A stretch of 64,000 nucleotides of DNA, from contig OZ345357.1 of assembly GCA_977006965.1 (NCBI GenBank), positions 992,001 to 1,056,000 of the forward strand, read 5' to 3'. Every line of letters begins with the position of its first letter. The stretch's first letter is position 1. The notes under the pieces are model-generated. The model was not told where the DNA came from. It saw nothing but the letters and a program-made list of their open reading frames with translations, and did no database searches. The position numbers and the translations under genes were made by a program. Positions 32,109 to 41,020 of the stretch are shown piece after piece. The stretch is from Phymatolithon calcareum (taxonomy: Eukaryota; Rhodophyta; Florideophyceae; Hapalidiales).

Positions 32109-33828
32109 CAGACATGTGTAAAAATATATTTTTTATTTATTCTACTGAGATGATCATCCTGAAATAAGTTATTCCCATGTCACCATACAAGAGAATAAAT
32201 AAGTTATTCTGAGGAGCATAAAAAATAAATAACTTGCATCGCTTTACCAAACGAATAAGTTATTTACTGACCGGAGGAGTTTACGATTTGATTCACATCC
32301 TCAATGCTCCACAAATGTGTGTTAACATGCAGGAAGCAAGTCAACTCTGTTGTTTTGTATCTTGATTATACCTGACTCAAATTGAGGTTGATGGACTATT
32401 GCGGCCGATTCCTTTAACCTGGATTCTGTTGAGGGGTGTTCTTGGATGACTGCATCGAATAAAGCACGCGTTTCGGCAAGTGTTATTGACTCTTCTTGTA
32501 AAGCTTTCGTAACGGAGTCCAACGTTTGGTACTGGAGGCATAGACTATCAATTTTCTTGTCATCTTTTGGACCAAGTAAGATGGAATCGAGATTATCGTC
32601 ATCTATGTCCGGAAGCACTTCACGTATCTCTACATATCGACGCAGCATATGACCGGTAGAAGACCATCTCGTAGGGCAGTCAGTTGCGGCACGTAGATCC
32701 GTTTTCGAACGCAATTTGGCTGCTAGTAAAGGACGCCTCAAAGATTTCATAACAACCCGAACCTTCTCAATACTTCTTTCTGATGACTTGTTGATATCCT
32801 GAAGCGCAAGGTTGAAGCGATGGGATGCACATCCTATGAAACCGCCACCTACCTTGTTTGAAAGGGCTAGATTGACTGCACAGTTGTCACCTATGAGTGC
32901 AACAACGTTTGAAACAGAGCGGTTGAACAATCCCAAAACGTATTCAAAATATGAGTAGTGTGCTTGGGCACTTAAAGAATATTCTTCTTCGAATGGTGAA
33001 AAAGCAAGAAGAACCTTCGAGTAACCACACTGCTCATCAGATGGGTATGTAGCAAACAACGCCACATAATGAGTCAGATTAGACTACCAACCATCGAAAA
33101 CGAGCGCAAATTGCTCGGGCAACGCGGAGGCAATCTTGCTCTCAACACTCTTTGTCAGTAATGTCATGTACTTCGAAAGAGTTTTGTACCTCAAAGGTTC
33201 GTAGCGCATGTTCCGGCGAAAAACTTCGTTCTCCACGATGTAGAATGGCTGGAGTGCATTGACAACCAAATCAATCCAGCCATGTACTTGTGTCGACCGT
33301 TTGCCGTAGAAAAAAGACTGACCAGAAGAACTAGAGGCAGCCGATGGAGCGTCGTCATTGAGAATGGCTTGGTACTCTTTGAAATGTTGGGACTGGATGT
33401 CAGTAATGAGGTTAGTATATCCACTTCCTGCATTGCGGCGTCTTTTGCCACACTTGCATACCCAATGGTCGCTATCTGGGTTCTCCTGTGTATAAAATGT
33501 GTCACGAATCCGCCGGCCGAGTGACGGTTTCGGAGGCATCCTCCTGTCTGCGTCTTCGGTTCGCGACTGTAGATCTTGCTTTTAAAAGATAATTTAGTTG
33601 TAATCCTGTGTGCTCGATCGGGAAACATGTGTTTTCTTAAATTTGCTGTGCTCCAGTCTGTTGAATGATTTTTAAGTAATTCATATGGAACGAAGGATGG
33701 ATATATAAATAACTAGCCTGGGAACAGTGCACTAAATAAATTCTTTTGTTAAAGCTGAAGCTAGAAATGAATAAATTAAATTATTTACTCGAATAATTTA
33801 AATACGAATATATTTTTACACATGTCTG
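32109..33828 (-). mobile_element. hAT transposon, 1720 bp, both ends present
   Basis: Inverted repeats begin CAGACATGTGTAAAAATATA at both ends (22 bp identical). The flanks carry the 8-bp direct repeat CTCGGTAG at 32101-32108 and 33829-33836, which fixes the boundaries exactly. Subterminal zones (32150-32280 and 33660-33790) are packed with AATAAGTTATT-like and AATAAAT motifs. The transposase gene inside is interrupted and lacks the C-terminal dimerisation domain, so this copy is probably a deletion derivative. Confidence 0.93.
32322..33539 (-). pseudogene. hAT transposase (BED-type finger, RNase-H-like core)
   Basis: From ATG 33539 the frame reads a short basic start, a zinc finger-like WVCKCGKRRRNAGSGYTNLI with a downstream His (QSQH), a helical region, then the core with ALPEQFALVFDGW. 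The frame is cut there by TAG at 33084-33086 and continues in the same frame as SNLTHYVALFATYPSD, ALIGDNCAVNLAL and FIGCASHRFNLALQDI, which are typical of hAT cores (FDGW...H, GDNxxxN, CxAHxLNL). RWSSTGHMLRRY follows. It ends at 32322 without the hAT C-terminal dimerisation motif. Total is about 400 codons, shorter than usual for the family. Confidence 0.85.
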
Positions 33829-33836
33829 CTCGGTAG

Positions 33837-34273
33837 CGCCGAGGCCCAGTGCATGGGATAGTGGATATTGTACAGACTCTAACAGTATAGCTGGCGTTCG
33901 AATTGCCTGCGTTTTTGCCCAGCTTGGGTGCAGTGTTTAGCTTTTTGCTTCCTTCACATCGGATCATGGCCGCAAGAGAAGTTTTTTTGAGCAAAGTATA
34001 TTTAAAAGCCCCACAGACTTCCGAAGATATGGGCAAGGCTTCCTCAGTTGCTACCTACCTTTGTGTAGCTTACGAAAACGCACCGCCAGAGGGGCGGGCG
34101 GAAAAACTTAGGATCTCAGATATCCCATCTAAATTGCAGAACTACTCCATTGTTCGCCGTAGACGACCCCGGGTAGCGAGGCGTCATTGTGTGTTCATTG
34201 CGCCACATTTTGCAGCTCGGTGATCAGTTCACCGAGCTCGTTTGACAGCTGATCCGATAGTATGTCGTAACCG
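33837..34273 (+). repeat. Segment related to 41240-41600
   Basis: Two blocks recur on the other side of copia C: GCCGCAAGAGAAGT (33970 and 41242) and CTACCTTTGTG followed by a segment about 75 percent alike (34050-34130 versus 41508-41575). A plus-strand frame reads MAAREVFLSKVYLKAPQ and then PPEGRAEKLRIS, paralleled by PPEWRTGKLRIQ in the second copy. No known family. Confidence 0.45.
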
Positions 34274-35075
34274 CGCATGGCACGTGGCGCGGTACTCGCG
34301 TAAGTCCCTATTGATTAAGGGCGTTGACATCGTCTCTATAGACGCTCTGCCGGCAGCGGCATACCGCTGATATTTTAGGTATTCTCTGGACACCGACTTC
34401 TTGCTCGGTGTTGCACGTCTTCGCCACTTCCGCCGCCCTGCTCGCTCCTCGGCTGTTTGCTCCAACGTATCCTCTCATGGATGTCACGAAGGCTTCTGCG
34501 TTGCTCCTGCCAGTGCGTCTGCTTCCTGTTAAAGCAGTCTTTTTTTCACACATTGGTTGGTTGACGCCTAGCTGTCTGCGATTACAGCAGCCCCTCGCGG
34601 GGATCGGCTTTACGCGGCACTTGAATTGGTTCGCGCTCGGAGCAATTGAACAAAGGAAATAACTGAGCATGGCACGCGGCGCGGTACTTACGTAAGTCCC
34701 TATCGAGTAGGGGTGTTGATATCGTCACTAGAGATGATTTTGCGGTAGCGGCATACCGCTTATCTTGAAACCGAGTTCTTTCTCGGTGTTTCAGGTCTTC
34801 TCTTGAGACCGACTTCTTCCTCGATGTTGCAAGTCTTCTCAATTCCCGGTACCGCACTCGTTTCTTGGTTGTTTGATTTGCGTCGCGTGGCCTCACTTAG
34901 ATGTCACGAAAGCTTCTGCGTTGCTCCTGCCAGTGCGCCTGCTTCCTGCCGAAGCAGTCTTTTTTTACAAATTTGTTGGTTGACGCCTAGATGTCTCCGG
35001 TTACAACAGCCCCTTGCGGGGATCGGCCTTGCGCGGCACTTGGCTTGGTTCGCGCGCGGAGCAATTGCCCGAGGA
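34274..35075. repeat. Two tandem units of about 392 bp
   Basis: Unit 1 (about 34274-34665) and unit 2 (about 34666-35075) are roughly 80 percent alike, sharing for example CTTCTGCGTTGCTCCTGCCA and GTTGACGCCTAG. Unit 2 contains an internal short duplication of the ACCGA(G/C)TTCTT segment. Long minus-strand frames in both units are not conserved in detail, so coding is not supported. Confidence 0.75.
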
Positions 35076-35104
35076 AAACGAACTTGGACCGGTTATGATA
35101 GCTT

Positions 35105-35109
35105 GCTTG
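35105..35109. repeat. Target duplication (left) of copia C
   Basis: GCTTG, repeated at 40966-40970. Five bases is the usual copia duplication length. Confidence 0.9.
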
Positions 35110-35431
35110 TGTCGTATGCTAGAGCGTGTGACACGTAGCGCAGTGTAGGGTAGAATGCGTGCTCGCGCACGCGGCAATAGTAGCGGGCAGAAACCCCCGG
35201 AGGAAAGGAACGAGCCTCCGGTATTTATTAGAGTGTGGGGTTGAACCCCAAAAACGAACCAAGACGAAAGAGCGAAGAGAAGCAAGGTAAGTGTGCGCGT
35301 CTCCTCCTGCCCCTCTTCTTCTGACCAAGAAGCTCGGCGCGTGTATATATGTCGGCGCGAGATTGAAGTATGATCACTAATACAAAAATATCTTCTTATG
35401 ATAAATGCCACGTGTATCGATATGATCAACA
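35110..35431 (-). repeat. 3' LTR of copia C
   Basis: On the minus strand it starts TGTTGATCATATCG and ends in CGACA. It is preceded by a polypurine tract at 35432-35440 (CCGGGGGGA). Confidence 0.95.
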
Positions 35432-35679
35432 TCCCCCCGGTTGACAACAATGTGTCATCATACCATGTTTTCAAAAATATGATAGCAGATTCCCGAATTA
35501 ACGAGGATATTCACTTGCCAAGAGGACCCGTATATCGAAAACATAGACTTAACGAGAAAAATCCGAAGACTGGGAAAATCATATTGGAGGATCTGAAGGC
35601 AGCATACACGGGCGTAAGCGATAAATTGCGAAGTGTGGCTGGAAAAGTTGTCCGACGCAGGTTTTTGAAACAAAATTAA
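35398..35679 (+). CDS. 93-codon antisense ORF starting in the 3' LTR of copia C
   Basis: The ATG at 35398 lies inside the LTR (read antisense), and the frame leaves the LTR at 35431 and continues to TAA at 35677. The product is basic (LRSVAGKVVRRRFLKQN at the end) and has no known domain. It is in the same frame as the H3-like ORF and the peptidase-like ORF downstream, separated by stops, so it may be an upstream part of a decayed larger gene or a separate small ORF. The equivalent ATG exists in the other LTR (40904), where it runs into flanking DNA. Confidence 0.35.
   Translation: MINATCIDMINIPPVDNNVSSYHVFKNMIADSRINEDIHLPRGPVYRKHRLNEKNPKTGKIILEDLKAAYTGVSDKLRSVAGKVVRRRFLKQN
35432..35440 (-). 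promoter_or_regulatory. Polypurine tract of copia C
   Basis: CCGGGGGGA abuts the 3' LTR and primes plus-strand DNA synthesis in this class of element. Confidence 0.75.
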
Positions 35680-35778
35680 GCAAGTGTGCTGGCCGGCTAC
35701 TCGTGCAACATCTGGAGTGCACTTAGCTAGAACCTTGCTCGTGTTTTGATACCGTCAGCCTCATAGTTGTCCACTCTG

Positions 35779-35913
35779 ATGGTTCACACTAAGCAAACTG
35801 CCGCCAAAAGTACCGGTGGAAGGGCGCCACGTAAGACGTTGGCGTCAAAGGCGGCTCGAAATACCACCGGTCTTGACACGAACGCACGCCGACAGTACGA
35901 GGCAGTGTGGTAA
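35779..35913 (+). CDS. Histone H3 N-terminal tail-like ORF (44 aa)
   Basis: From ATG 35779 the frame reads M then VHTKQTAAKSTGGRAPRK and TLASKAAR. Against the canonical H3 tail (residues 1-26 after Met removal) 20 of 26 positions are identical by eye. The residues corresponding to T3, K4, K9, S10, T11, G12, G13, R17, K18, K23 and R26 are kept; R8 is Ala and K14 is Arg. Similarity ends after R26: K27 is Asn and no histone fold follows. TAA at 35911-35913 ends it, but the same frame continues open into the peptidase-like ORF. It lies antisense within copia C, 345 bases from the LTR. It may be a captured host H3 segment or a selected mimic. Confidence 0.7.
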   Translation: MVHTKQTAAKSTGGRAPRKTLASKAARNTTGLDTNARRQYEAVW

Positions 35914-36975
35914 CGGGCGCTGGGAGCTCTGTCCGATCATAGTGTCGTGCGGATAAACGGAGATCGATTTTTAGCTTTCGTGGGGAAAAGTGTGAAGGCG
36001 TGGTGTGACGCCCGTCCCAACCAGAAGCTAGATGTGATCACTGCCCGTCGATGGGGTTTGACCGAGGCGATTAATCTCGAGATGAGTAACTCTCTAGATA
36101 CTGATCGCTGGGATGTGCAGTACGTGAAATATTGCGAAAGAAGCGATCCGTCTCGAGGTTTTGACGCCGGCTATTTGTATGGTGCCGGGGAAGACAAACG
36201 TTGGTATCCGCTTCTTTTGTTCACGCTGGACATCACGTCCCTTGGAGCAGCGACAGCGGGCTCAAGCGCGACTTTCGATGATGTGCACCCGATGCAGCAA
36301 CCAGGAAAAACCAAGAATCAAATTCTTAATTCAGTTGATTACTGGTGCTTCAGGCATCCAGGGCAAACACGCGTGCTTAGCGGACCAGGATTTAGGCGTT
36401 CGTCCCATAGTGCTCGACATTATTACACTGATGGGCTCGTATTCGCTGCAAATCGGCATATACCATGCACACTGGGAGCGTTGGCGAACAGTGTGTTTTT
36501 TAAGGATGGGGTTGAGCGAGCGAACATTGTGGCGAACGCTCGCCCTTATCCATCTGCACGAAACCTCAAAGACTTACAAAAGTGGGTTAAAAGTATTATT
36601 GGTTTCGTCAGTCTGGATAAATTCCGCGAGTACGACGGAAGCGAGAAGAAACACTTCGACGTGCATTGGGTATTGCACTCGATGAAAGGGGTCTGTCTCG
36701 TTAGACTGCGCGGATATCCCGGCGTTGATCACTTGATATGTGTTGACGCAGATAGACGCAAGACTTACAACAGCATGGAAACGAGATCACTGAAGCTGTC
36801 AGCTGAAGCACTTAGTGCCTGTTGCGGGGAGAGCGTGCGGCTTGAGGAGGTTCTCGAGTGCCGCAAGGTAAATGTCTATTCTTCTTCGAGCAAACGGGCA
36901 CGAAGAGGATTATCTGCGTCGCAAGAGAGGAAGCGGTTGGAAGTCAGGAACAGTGGGAGTAACACAAGGTCCTGA
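35914..36975 (+). CDS. Antisense accessory protein of copia C (papain-like peptidase signature)
   Basis: This is an open frame of about 354 codons, the last 343 starting at a GTG (35947). No in-frame ATG precedes it before the TAA at 35911, so translation either starts at a later ATG (MSNSLDTDRWDV, about 36082) or was once continuous with the H3-like peptide. A peptidase-type Cys sits in HIPCTLGALANSV and a His in VDHLICVDADRRKTYNSME, with Asp/Asn candidates following. The region between holds LQKWVKSIIGF. The C-terminus is basic (SKRARRGLSASQERKRLE, nuclear-localisation-like). It is homologous to 10339-11212 in copia A. It ends 102 bases from the convergent end of pol. The peptidase activity is inferred, not demonstrated. 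Confidence 0.6.
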   Translation, partial: RALGALSDHSVVRINGDRFLAFVGKSVKAWCDARPNQKLDVITARRWGLTEAINLEMSNSLDTDRWDVQYVKYCERSDPSRGFDAGYLYGAGEDKRWYPLLLFTLDITSLGAATAGSSATFDDVHPMQQPGKTKNQILNSVDYWCFRHPGQTRVLSGPGFRRSSHSARHYYTDGLVFAANRHIPCTLGALANSVFFKDGVERANIVANARPYPSARNLKDLQKWVKSIIGFVSLDKFREYDGSEKKHFDVHWVLHSMKGVCLVRLRGYPGVDHLICVDADRRKTYNSMETRSLKLSAEALSACCGESVRLEEVLECRKVNVYSSSSKRARRGLSASQERKRLEVRNSGSNTRS

Positions 36976-37076
36976 TTGAGTCAAGCGGAAATGAATTTAC
37001 CTTGAGATGCGTTGCATGCGGTAGACTTATTGCCTAGCTGGCAAGGAAAGTAGTAGAAGCGAAATATAGACTATAG

Positions 37077-38540
37077 CTAGTCTTGGGATAAAGCTCGTTT
37101 GGAAGTTTCGATTAGATTGGATTCAATTTTCCCAGTGGAGCAAACTTGATTGAGGGTCCGGTACATTGCTGTGTTGCGCTTGGTCAAGGCATCAGCGATG
37201 TTCCTGGAACCAGCAATCCATTGTATCGTGCTGATTTCCCCCGATTCAAATGAATCACGTAAACGAGCGACAGTTGGGCGCAGACGATAGTCTTTGCCTT
37301 CGTGGAGCGTGGTGATAGTCGAATAAAGTCCAAGCGAGTCCACTGTGAGCACCAAAGGAAGCGGATAGTGAGCATCATGAAGAGTGCGGATGCTCTGTAC
37401 CATAGAACTGGCACGGTCGGCAGAAGCTGCTGCAGCGATTATTTCGCACCCAATAGAAGAAAAGGAGATACGACTTTGCTTTGAGCTGTGCCAGTCCAAG
37501 ACATGGTACAAAAGCGAAGTTTGGGTTTGAAAGAAGAGTCCTGAAATATATCCCGTTCGACCATATGAGTAGCGTCCTTGAGAGGCGTCTGAGAAGGCAA
37601 GATATTTTGCTTTGAAACTCAAAGGCGGGACTGGATAAAACAAGATCGGCTGCAGGTTCTGCACTTCTTTAAGAGCGGAGTTCAATTCTCGCATATCAGC
37701 CACGGTTAATCGACTTATCCGTTGCTGATAATGGCTTGCCACAAATCCAGCGACAGGCAAAACACCATGGCCAAGAAAGTTAAGCTTACCGGTAACCGAA
37801 AGAAAGCTTGTAATTTCGTCTGAACTGGCCTTATCATTGTTCTGCTTGCGCCTCAGACGAGAAATGTCAAGAGGCTTTATAGTCTCCATGAACTCTTCCA
37901 TTGATGCTCTAATGTCGCCATTGGCGTTGACATCAATACGTAGACAATTGAAGACAAAAGGAGGATGGGGATTAAATAATCCAACCTTGTACTCCGAAGA
38001 TAAAGCATCGTGGAAACGGTGTATTTGAGATGGATTTCCAGCCAGATCGAAGTCGTCGACAACCTTAGCAATAAAAAGATCTGGACGACGTTTCGACTCT
38101 CGCAGTACGAATAGCTGCGGAAAACCAGGAATCTGTTCAAGCTTGTAGGAGGAAAGCATCCATCCTTCTACGTCAAGCTGCCATAGCCTTCCAGAATCGA
38201 CCAAACCATACGCAGGCTTTAGTAGTTTCCATCGCTCACCAGGATATGTCATCCAAGAGGTTGGAGGCCTCACATAGATGTCTCGCTCTATGTCCTTATC
38301 TTGCAAATAAGCACCGGATATGTCGATTTTAGCGAGTTGGAGCCGATGTAAAGCAGCCATCGATAGTACAGTTCGTATGACTGGAAACTGAGCAGTAGAC
38401 GAATCAGATCGAAGTATGTCCTTCATAGAACCTTGATTTCCATGAGGGCCCATTCGGCATTTCAGCTTGACTTTCCCAGTATGTTCGTCCTTTTTCAGAA
38501 TATCCAGTCGCCTTATCCCTGGCGTGGAGAATTGGATTTC
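37077..38540 (-). pseudogene. Copia C RT and RNase H
   Basis: This is a continuous frame with RT blocks LQLAKIDISGAYLQ (first Asp), LLKPAYGLVDSGRLW, the catalytic FIAKVVDDFDLAG (VVDD in place of YVDD) and SFLSVTGKLNFLGHGVLP. RNase H follows with FSDASQGRYSYGRTGY, WHSSKQSRISFSSIGCEI, VDSLGLYST and RNIADALTK. All RNase H acidic positions are visible. The frame itself looks intact, but upstream it joins the truncated integrase out of frame near 38500, so the polyprotein cannot be made whole. Confidence 0.85.
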
Positions 38541-39312
38541 CACCAAGTTCTTGGATGAATAAGAAGTCAATCTGGACGTGGTCGTTGAAAGTACGAAGAA
38601 GCTTGTCGAATGACACTTTCTTCGCACTGCTTGGTCTCCCAGTAGTTTTGCAACTGGTGCACTTTTGAATCGCCATCTCCAATGCTTGCCGTAATGGAGG
38701 CGTCAATATACTCGCTTGCTGACAAATTAAAATCATGTCCGGCAAGGAGAAATGAGTAAAAAGGTGAAGCTTGTAGGCGAACCGTTTGCAATATCGCCCT
38801 TCATTAAATTTTGACGTATCGAGCCGGGCGATTGATGCGTGCAATGATTTCACTGAGGAGAAATAGTGCGAAAAAGACTTCTTCTGCGACAGAACGACCA
38901 TAAGAAATGTGCGAACTACTCCGTTCACTTCGACGTTATAGATTGGCAGAGTAAGTTGCACAGAAGAGAGTTTTGCATCATCGGGGGGAATAATTAAGAC
39001 TTCTTTGCTGTTGATAAGATCGGATTGATTTAGAGCGTCATTTCCAACAAGAAGTAGTCCATCTCCCAAAACAACATAGAATGGCATTTCAAAGCGAGGA
39101 CCATTGAGATCAACAAGCGGTAGCTTCCACAGAGCGAAGACAATTTTTGCATCGCTGCAATTCATGCCATATCCGTGATAAAATGGTTCAAAATCAAGCG
39201 GATGCAGTTCAAGAGGAATGTTCAAAGCGATGAATAAGGCAGCGGCTGAACGAACTCCACCAACATTTCGACCACAGCCGGTGTCAATCAATGGGTTTGG
39301 ATCCCTTGACAT
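38404..39312 (-). pseudogene. Copia C protease and truncated integrase
   Basis: The protease has NPLIDTGCGRNVGG (DTG active site). The integrase zinc-binding domain has HLFTH and KCTSC. The core begins with HVQIDFLFIQELGG (first catalytic Asp) and DKATGYS, then the sequence jumps to unrelated frame near 38500. The second Asp and the Glu, both present in copia B, are deleted together with the integrase C-terminus. The last 30 codons are read out of frame through the start of RT. Confidence 0.82.
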
Positions 39313-39362
39313 CGGACATAGGTCAGAAACGGCCCCCTGTCCAGAAGTGAAACTTCTCTGGA

Positions 39363-40640
39363 CTAGGAGCCCCTGCGGAAAAAATTCATTCCATCTTTTT
39401 CATTGCCTTTTGAACCTGTCTCATTGTATTTGCCTTCCTTACGACGCTTTTTGGTGAAGAAGCTAGGAGATTTACAAGAAATGTCTCCTCGAATGTGATC
39501 TTCGGCTCCACAGTCGAAACAGAATCTTTGATTTGTCCGTTTCTGTAACTTTTGCACCTTTGATGATTTTGGTTGCGAAGGTGCGGTGGAAAGCATCGAT
39601 CCAGAAGCAGTCTGCTTCTTTTTCGGCGGGTTTAGGGGAGGAATTGAGCGTTCTGCTCTGATATCTCTTAAATCAGCCAACATGGCAGACTGAACCATAG
39701 AGTTAATTTCCTCTAGAGTGAAAATAGTCTTGTCCTGTTCAGTACTTGACTGCTCAAGAGATCTAATAACGGAGACAGCATCATCAAGAGTGATTGGAGC
39801 TCTGGGAGGTGCAGCTGAGCTTCGGCGTGACGATTCTCTCTGAGCTTCCGGAGGAGCTGTTGACCTGGTAATGACTCCAGTGAGCAGCTCAAGTGCTTGT
39901 TTGATAGCTGAATGCACTTGTTGGAGCTTCTCAGTTGGGGAAGGAATGTCCTCATCTTCAATCACTTGACTAAATGCCAATCCGGATGAGAGCGTTTCCT
40001 TCACCTTCTCTAAGTCCTCGGAGTCTCGATCTGTCAGACCATATGGTGCCTTCTTCTCCTTATCCTTTCGAGACTGAGCAGCGTTGATTAACTGAATCTT
40101 CGCGCTCTGATGAGTAGTCTCTCGAAGATTGGCGTTCCCGAGTAACGTTATAGCGAGACCTTCCCCCACTTGGGATTAAGATGAAACCCCTGCATGGATT
40201 AAGTGCTGCGAAGCAAGACCATGAAACCGAGAAACAAACTGGGTGAGCGACTCGTTCTTGTTTCGCTTGCACTTCACAACTCTGTTGAACGAGTTGATCA
40301 AGCGAGTGATGACGGCGATAGGAGGGTCAACCGCAATGAGATCCACAATCTCCCAGACGGCGGCGACCTGGTCGTCTTGCTTGTAGTCGATCAACTTGCT
40401 CTCCTGTGCATGATCGACGATCGACTGCTGCGCAAGTGGAAGAGCTCGGTCATAGAGGTAACAACCGAGAGTGGGGAAGACAGTTTTATAATGCTTGTCT
40501 TCGCCTCTTGCAGCTCCGACCGCAATTAAGTCGACCCAGTTCTCGACACTCTTCCGCCAGGCATAGAGATCCTGGCGGGGGGAGAACTTCGGCGGATCGG
40601 CGATGCCGCGTACGGCACTTGTCTCAGACCCTGGGCCCAT
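39363..40640 (-). pseudogene. Copia C gag with one in-frame stop
   Basis: The start is ATG 40640-40638 inside the PBS (MGPGSETSAVRG). The capsid region is homologous to copia A and B (LPLAQQSIVDHAQ, DLIAVDPPIAVITRLI). TAA at 40176-40178 interrupts the frame where copia B reads Ser (TCA to TAA would suffice), and the same frame continues to 39363. The nucleocapsid has RFCFDCGAEDHIRGDISC, a C-x2-C-x4-H-x6-C knuckle, with a lysine-rich flank. The end is in frame with neither stop nor shift into protease until 39363, 50 bases before the protease start. Confidence 0.8.
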
Positions 40641-40643
40641 AAC
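40631..40643 (-). promoter_or_regulatory. Primer-binding site of copia C
   Basis: GTTATGGGCCCAG on the minus strand immediately follows the LTR. It is a perfect 13-base complement to the initiator tRNA-Met anticodon arm. The gag start codon lies inside it. Confidence 0.8.
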
Positions 40644-40965
40644 TTTTGTATGTTAGAGCGTATAACACGTAGCGCAGTGTAGGGTAGAATGCGTGCTCGC
40701 GCACGCGGCAATAGTAGCGGGCAGAAACCCCCAGAGGAAAGGAACGAGCCTCCGGTATTTATTAGAGTGTGGGGTTGAACCCCAAAAACGAACCAAGACA
40801 AAAAGGCGAAGAGAAGCAAGGTAAGTATGCGCGTCTCCTTCTGCCCCTCTTCTTCTGAACAAGAAGCTCGGCGCGTGTATATATGTCGGCGCGAGATTGA
40901 AGTATGATCACTAATACAAAAATATATTCTTATGATAAATGCCACGTGTATCGATATGATCAACA
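40644..40965 (-). repeat. 5' LTR of copia C
   Basis: 322 bp, the same length as the left copy with no indels. The inner terminus has mutated (CATACAAAA where the 3' LTR has CATACGACA). Most of about 14 differences are transitions. Confidence 0.95.
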
Positions 40966-40970
40966 GCTTG
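40966..40970. repeat. Target duplication (right) of copia C
   Basis: GCTTG, matching 35105-35109. Confidence 0.9.
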
Positions 40971-41020
40971 TTTCATTTGCCGCCTCAATTTGCGGAATTA
41001 GTCAATTTCCAAAGGCCGCG

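Larger units (their letters stand above)
35110..40965 (-). mobile_element. Copia-type retrotransposon C, complete ends, 5856 bp
   Basis: Two 322-bp LTRs (35110-35431 and 40644-40965) are flanked by GCTTG on both sides. On the minus strand the order is 5' LTR, PBS, gag, protease, integrase N-part, RT, RNase H, then an antisense accessory region, polypurine tract and 3' LTR. About 14 differences between the LTRs (around 4 percent) suggest a moderately old insertion. The integrase catalytic core is deleted, so the element must have been complemented or lost it after insertion. Confidence 0.95.

Noticed and set aside
35779-35913. A genuine histone H3 gene
   Set aside because: Similarity ends after the residue equivalent to R26, no histone fold follows in any frame, and the ORF sits inside copia C.
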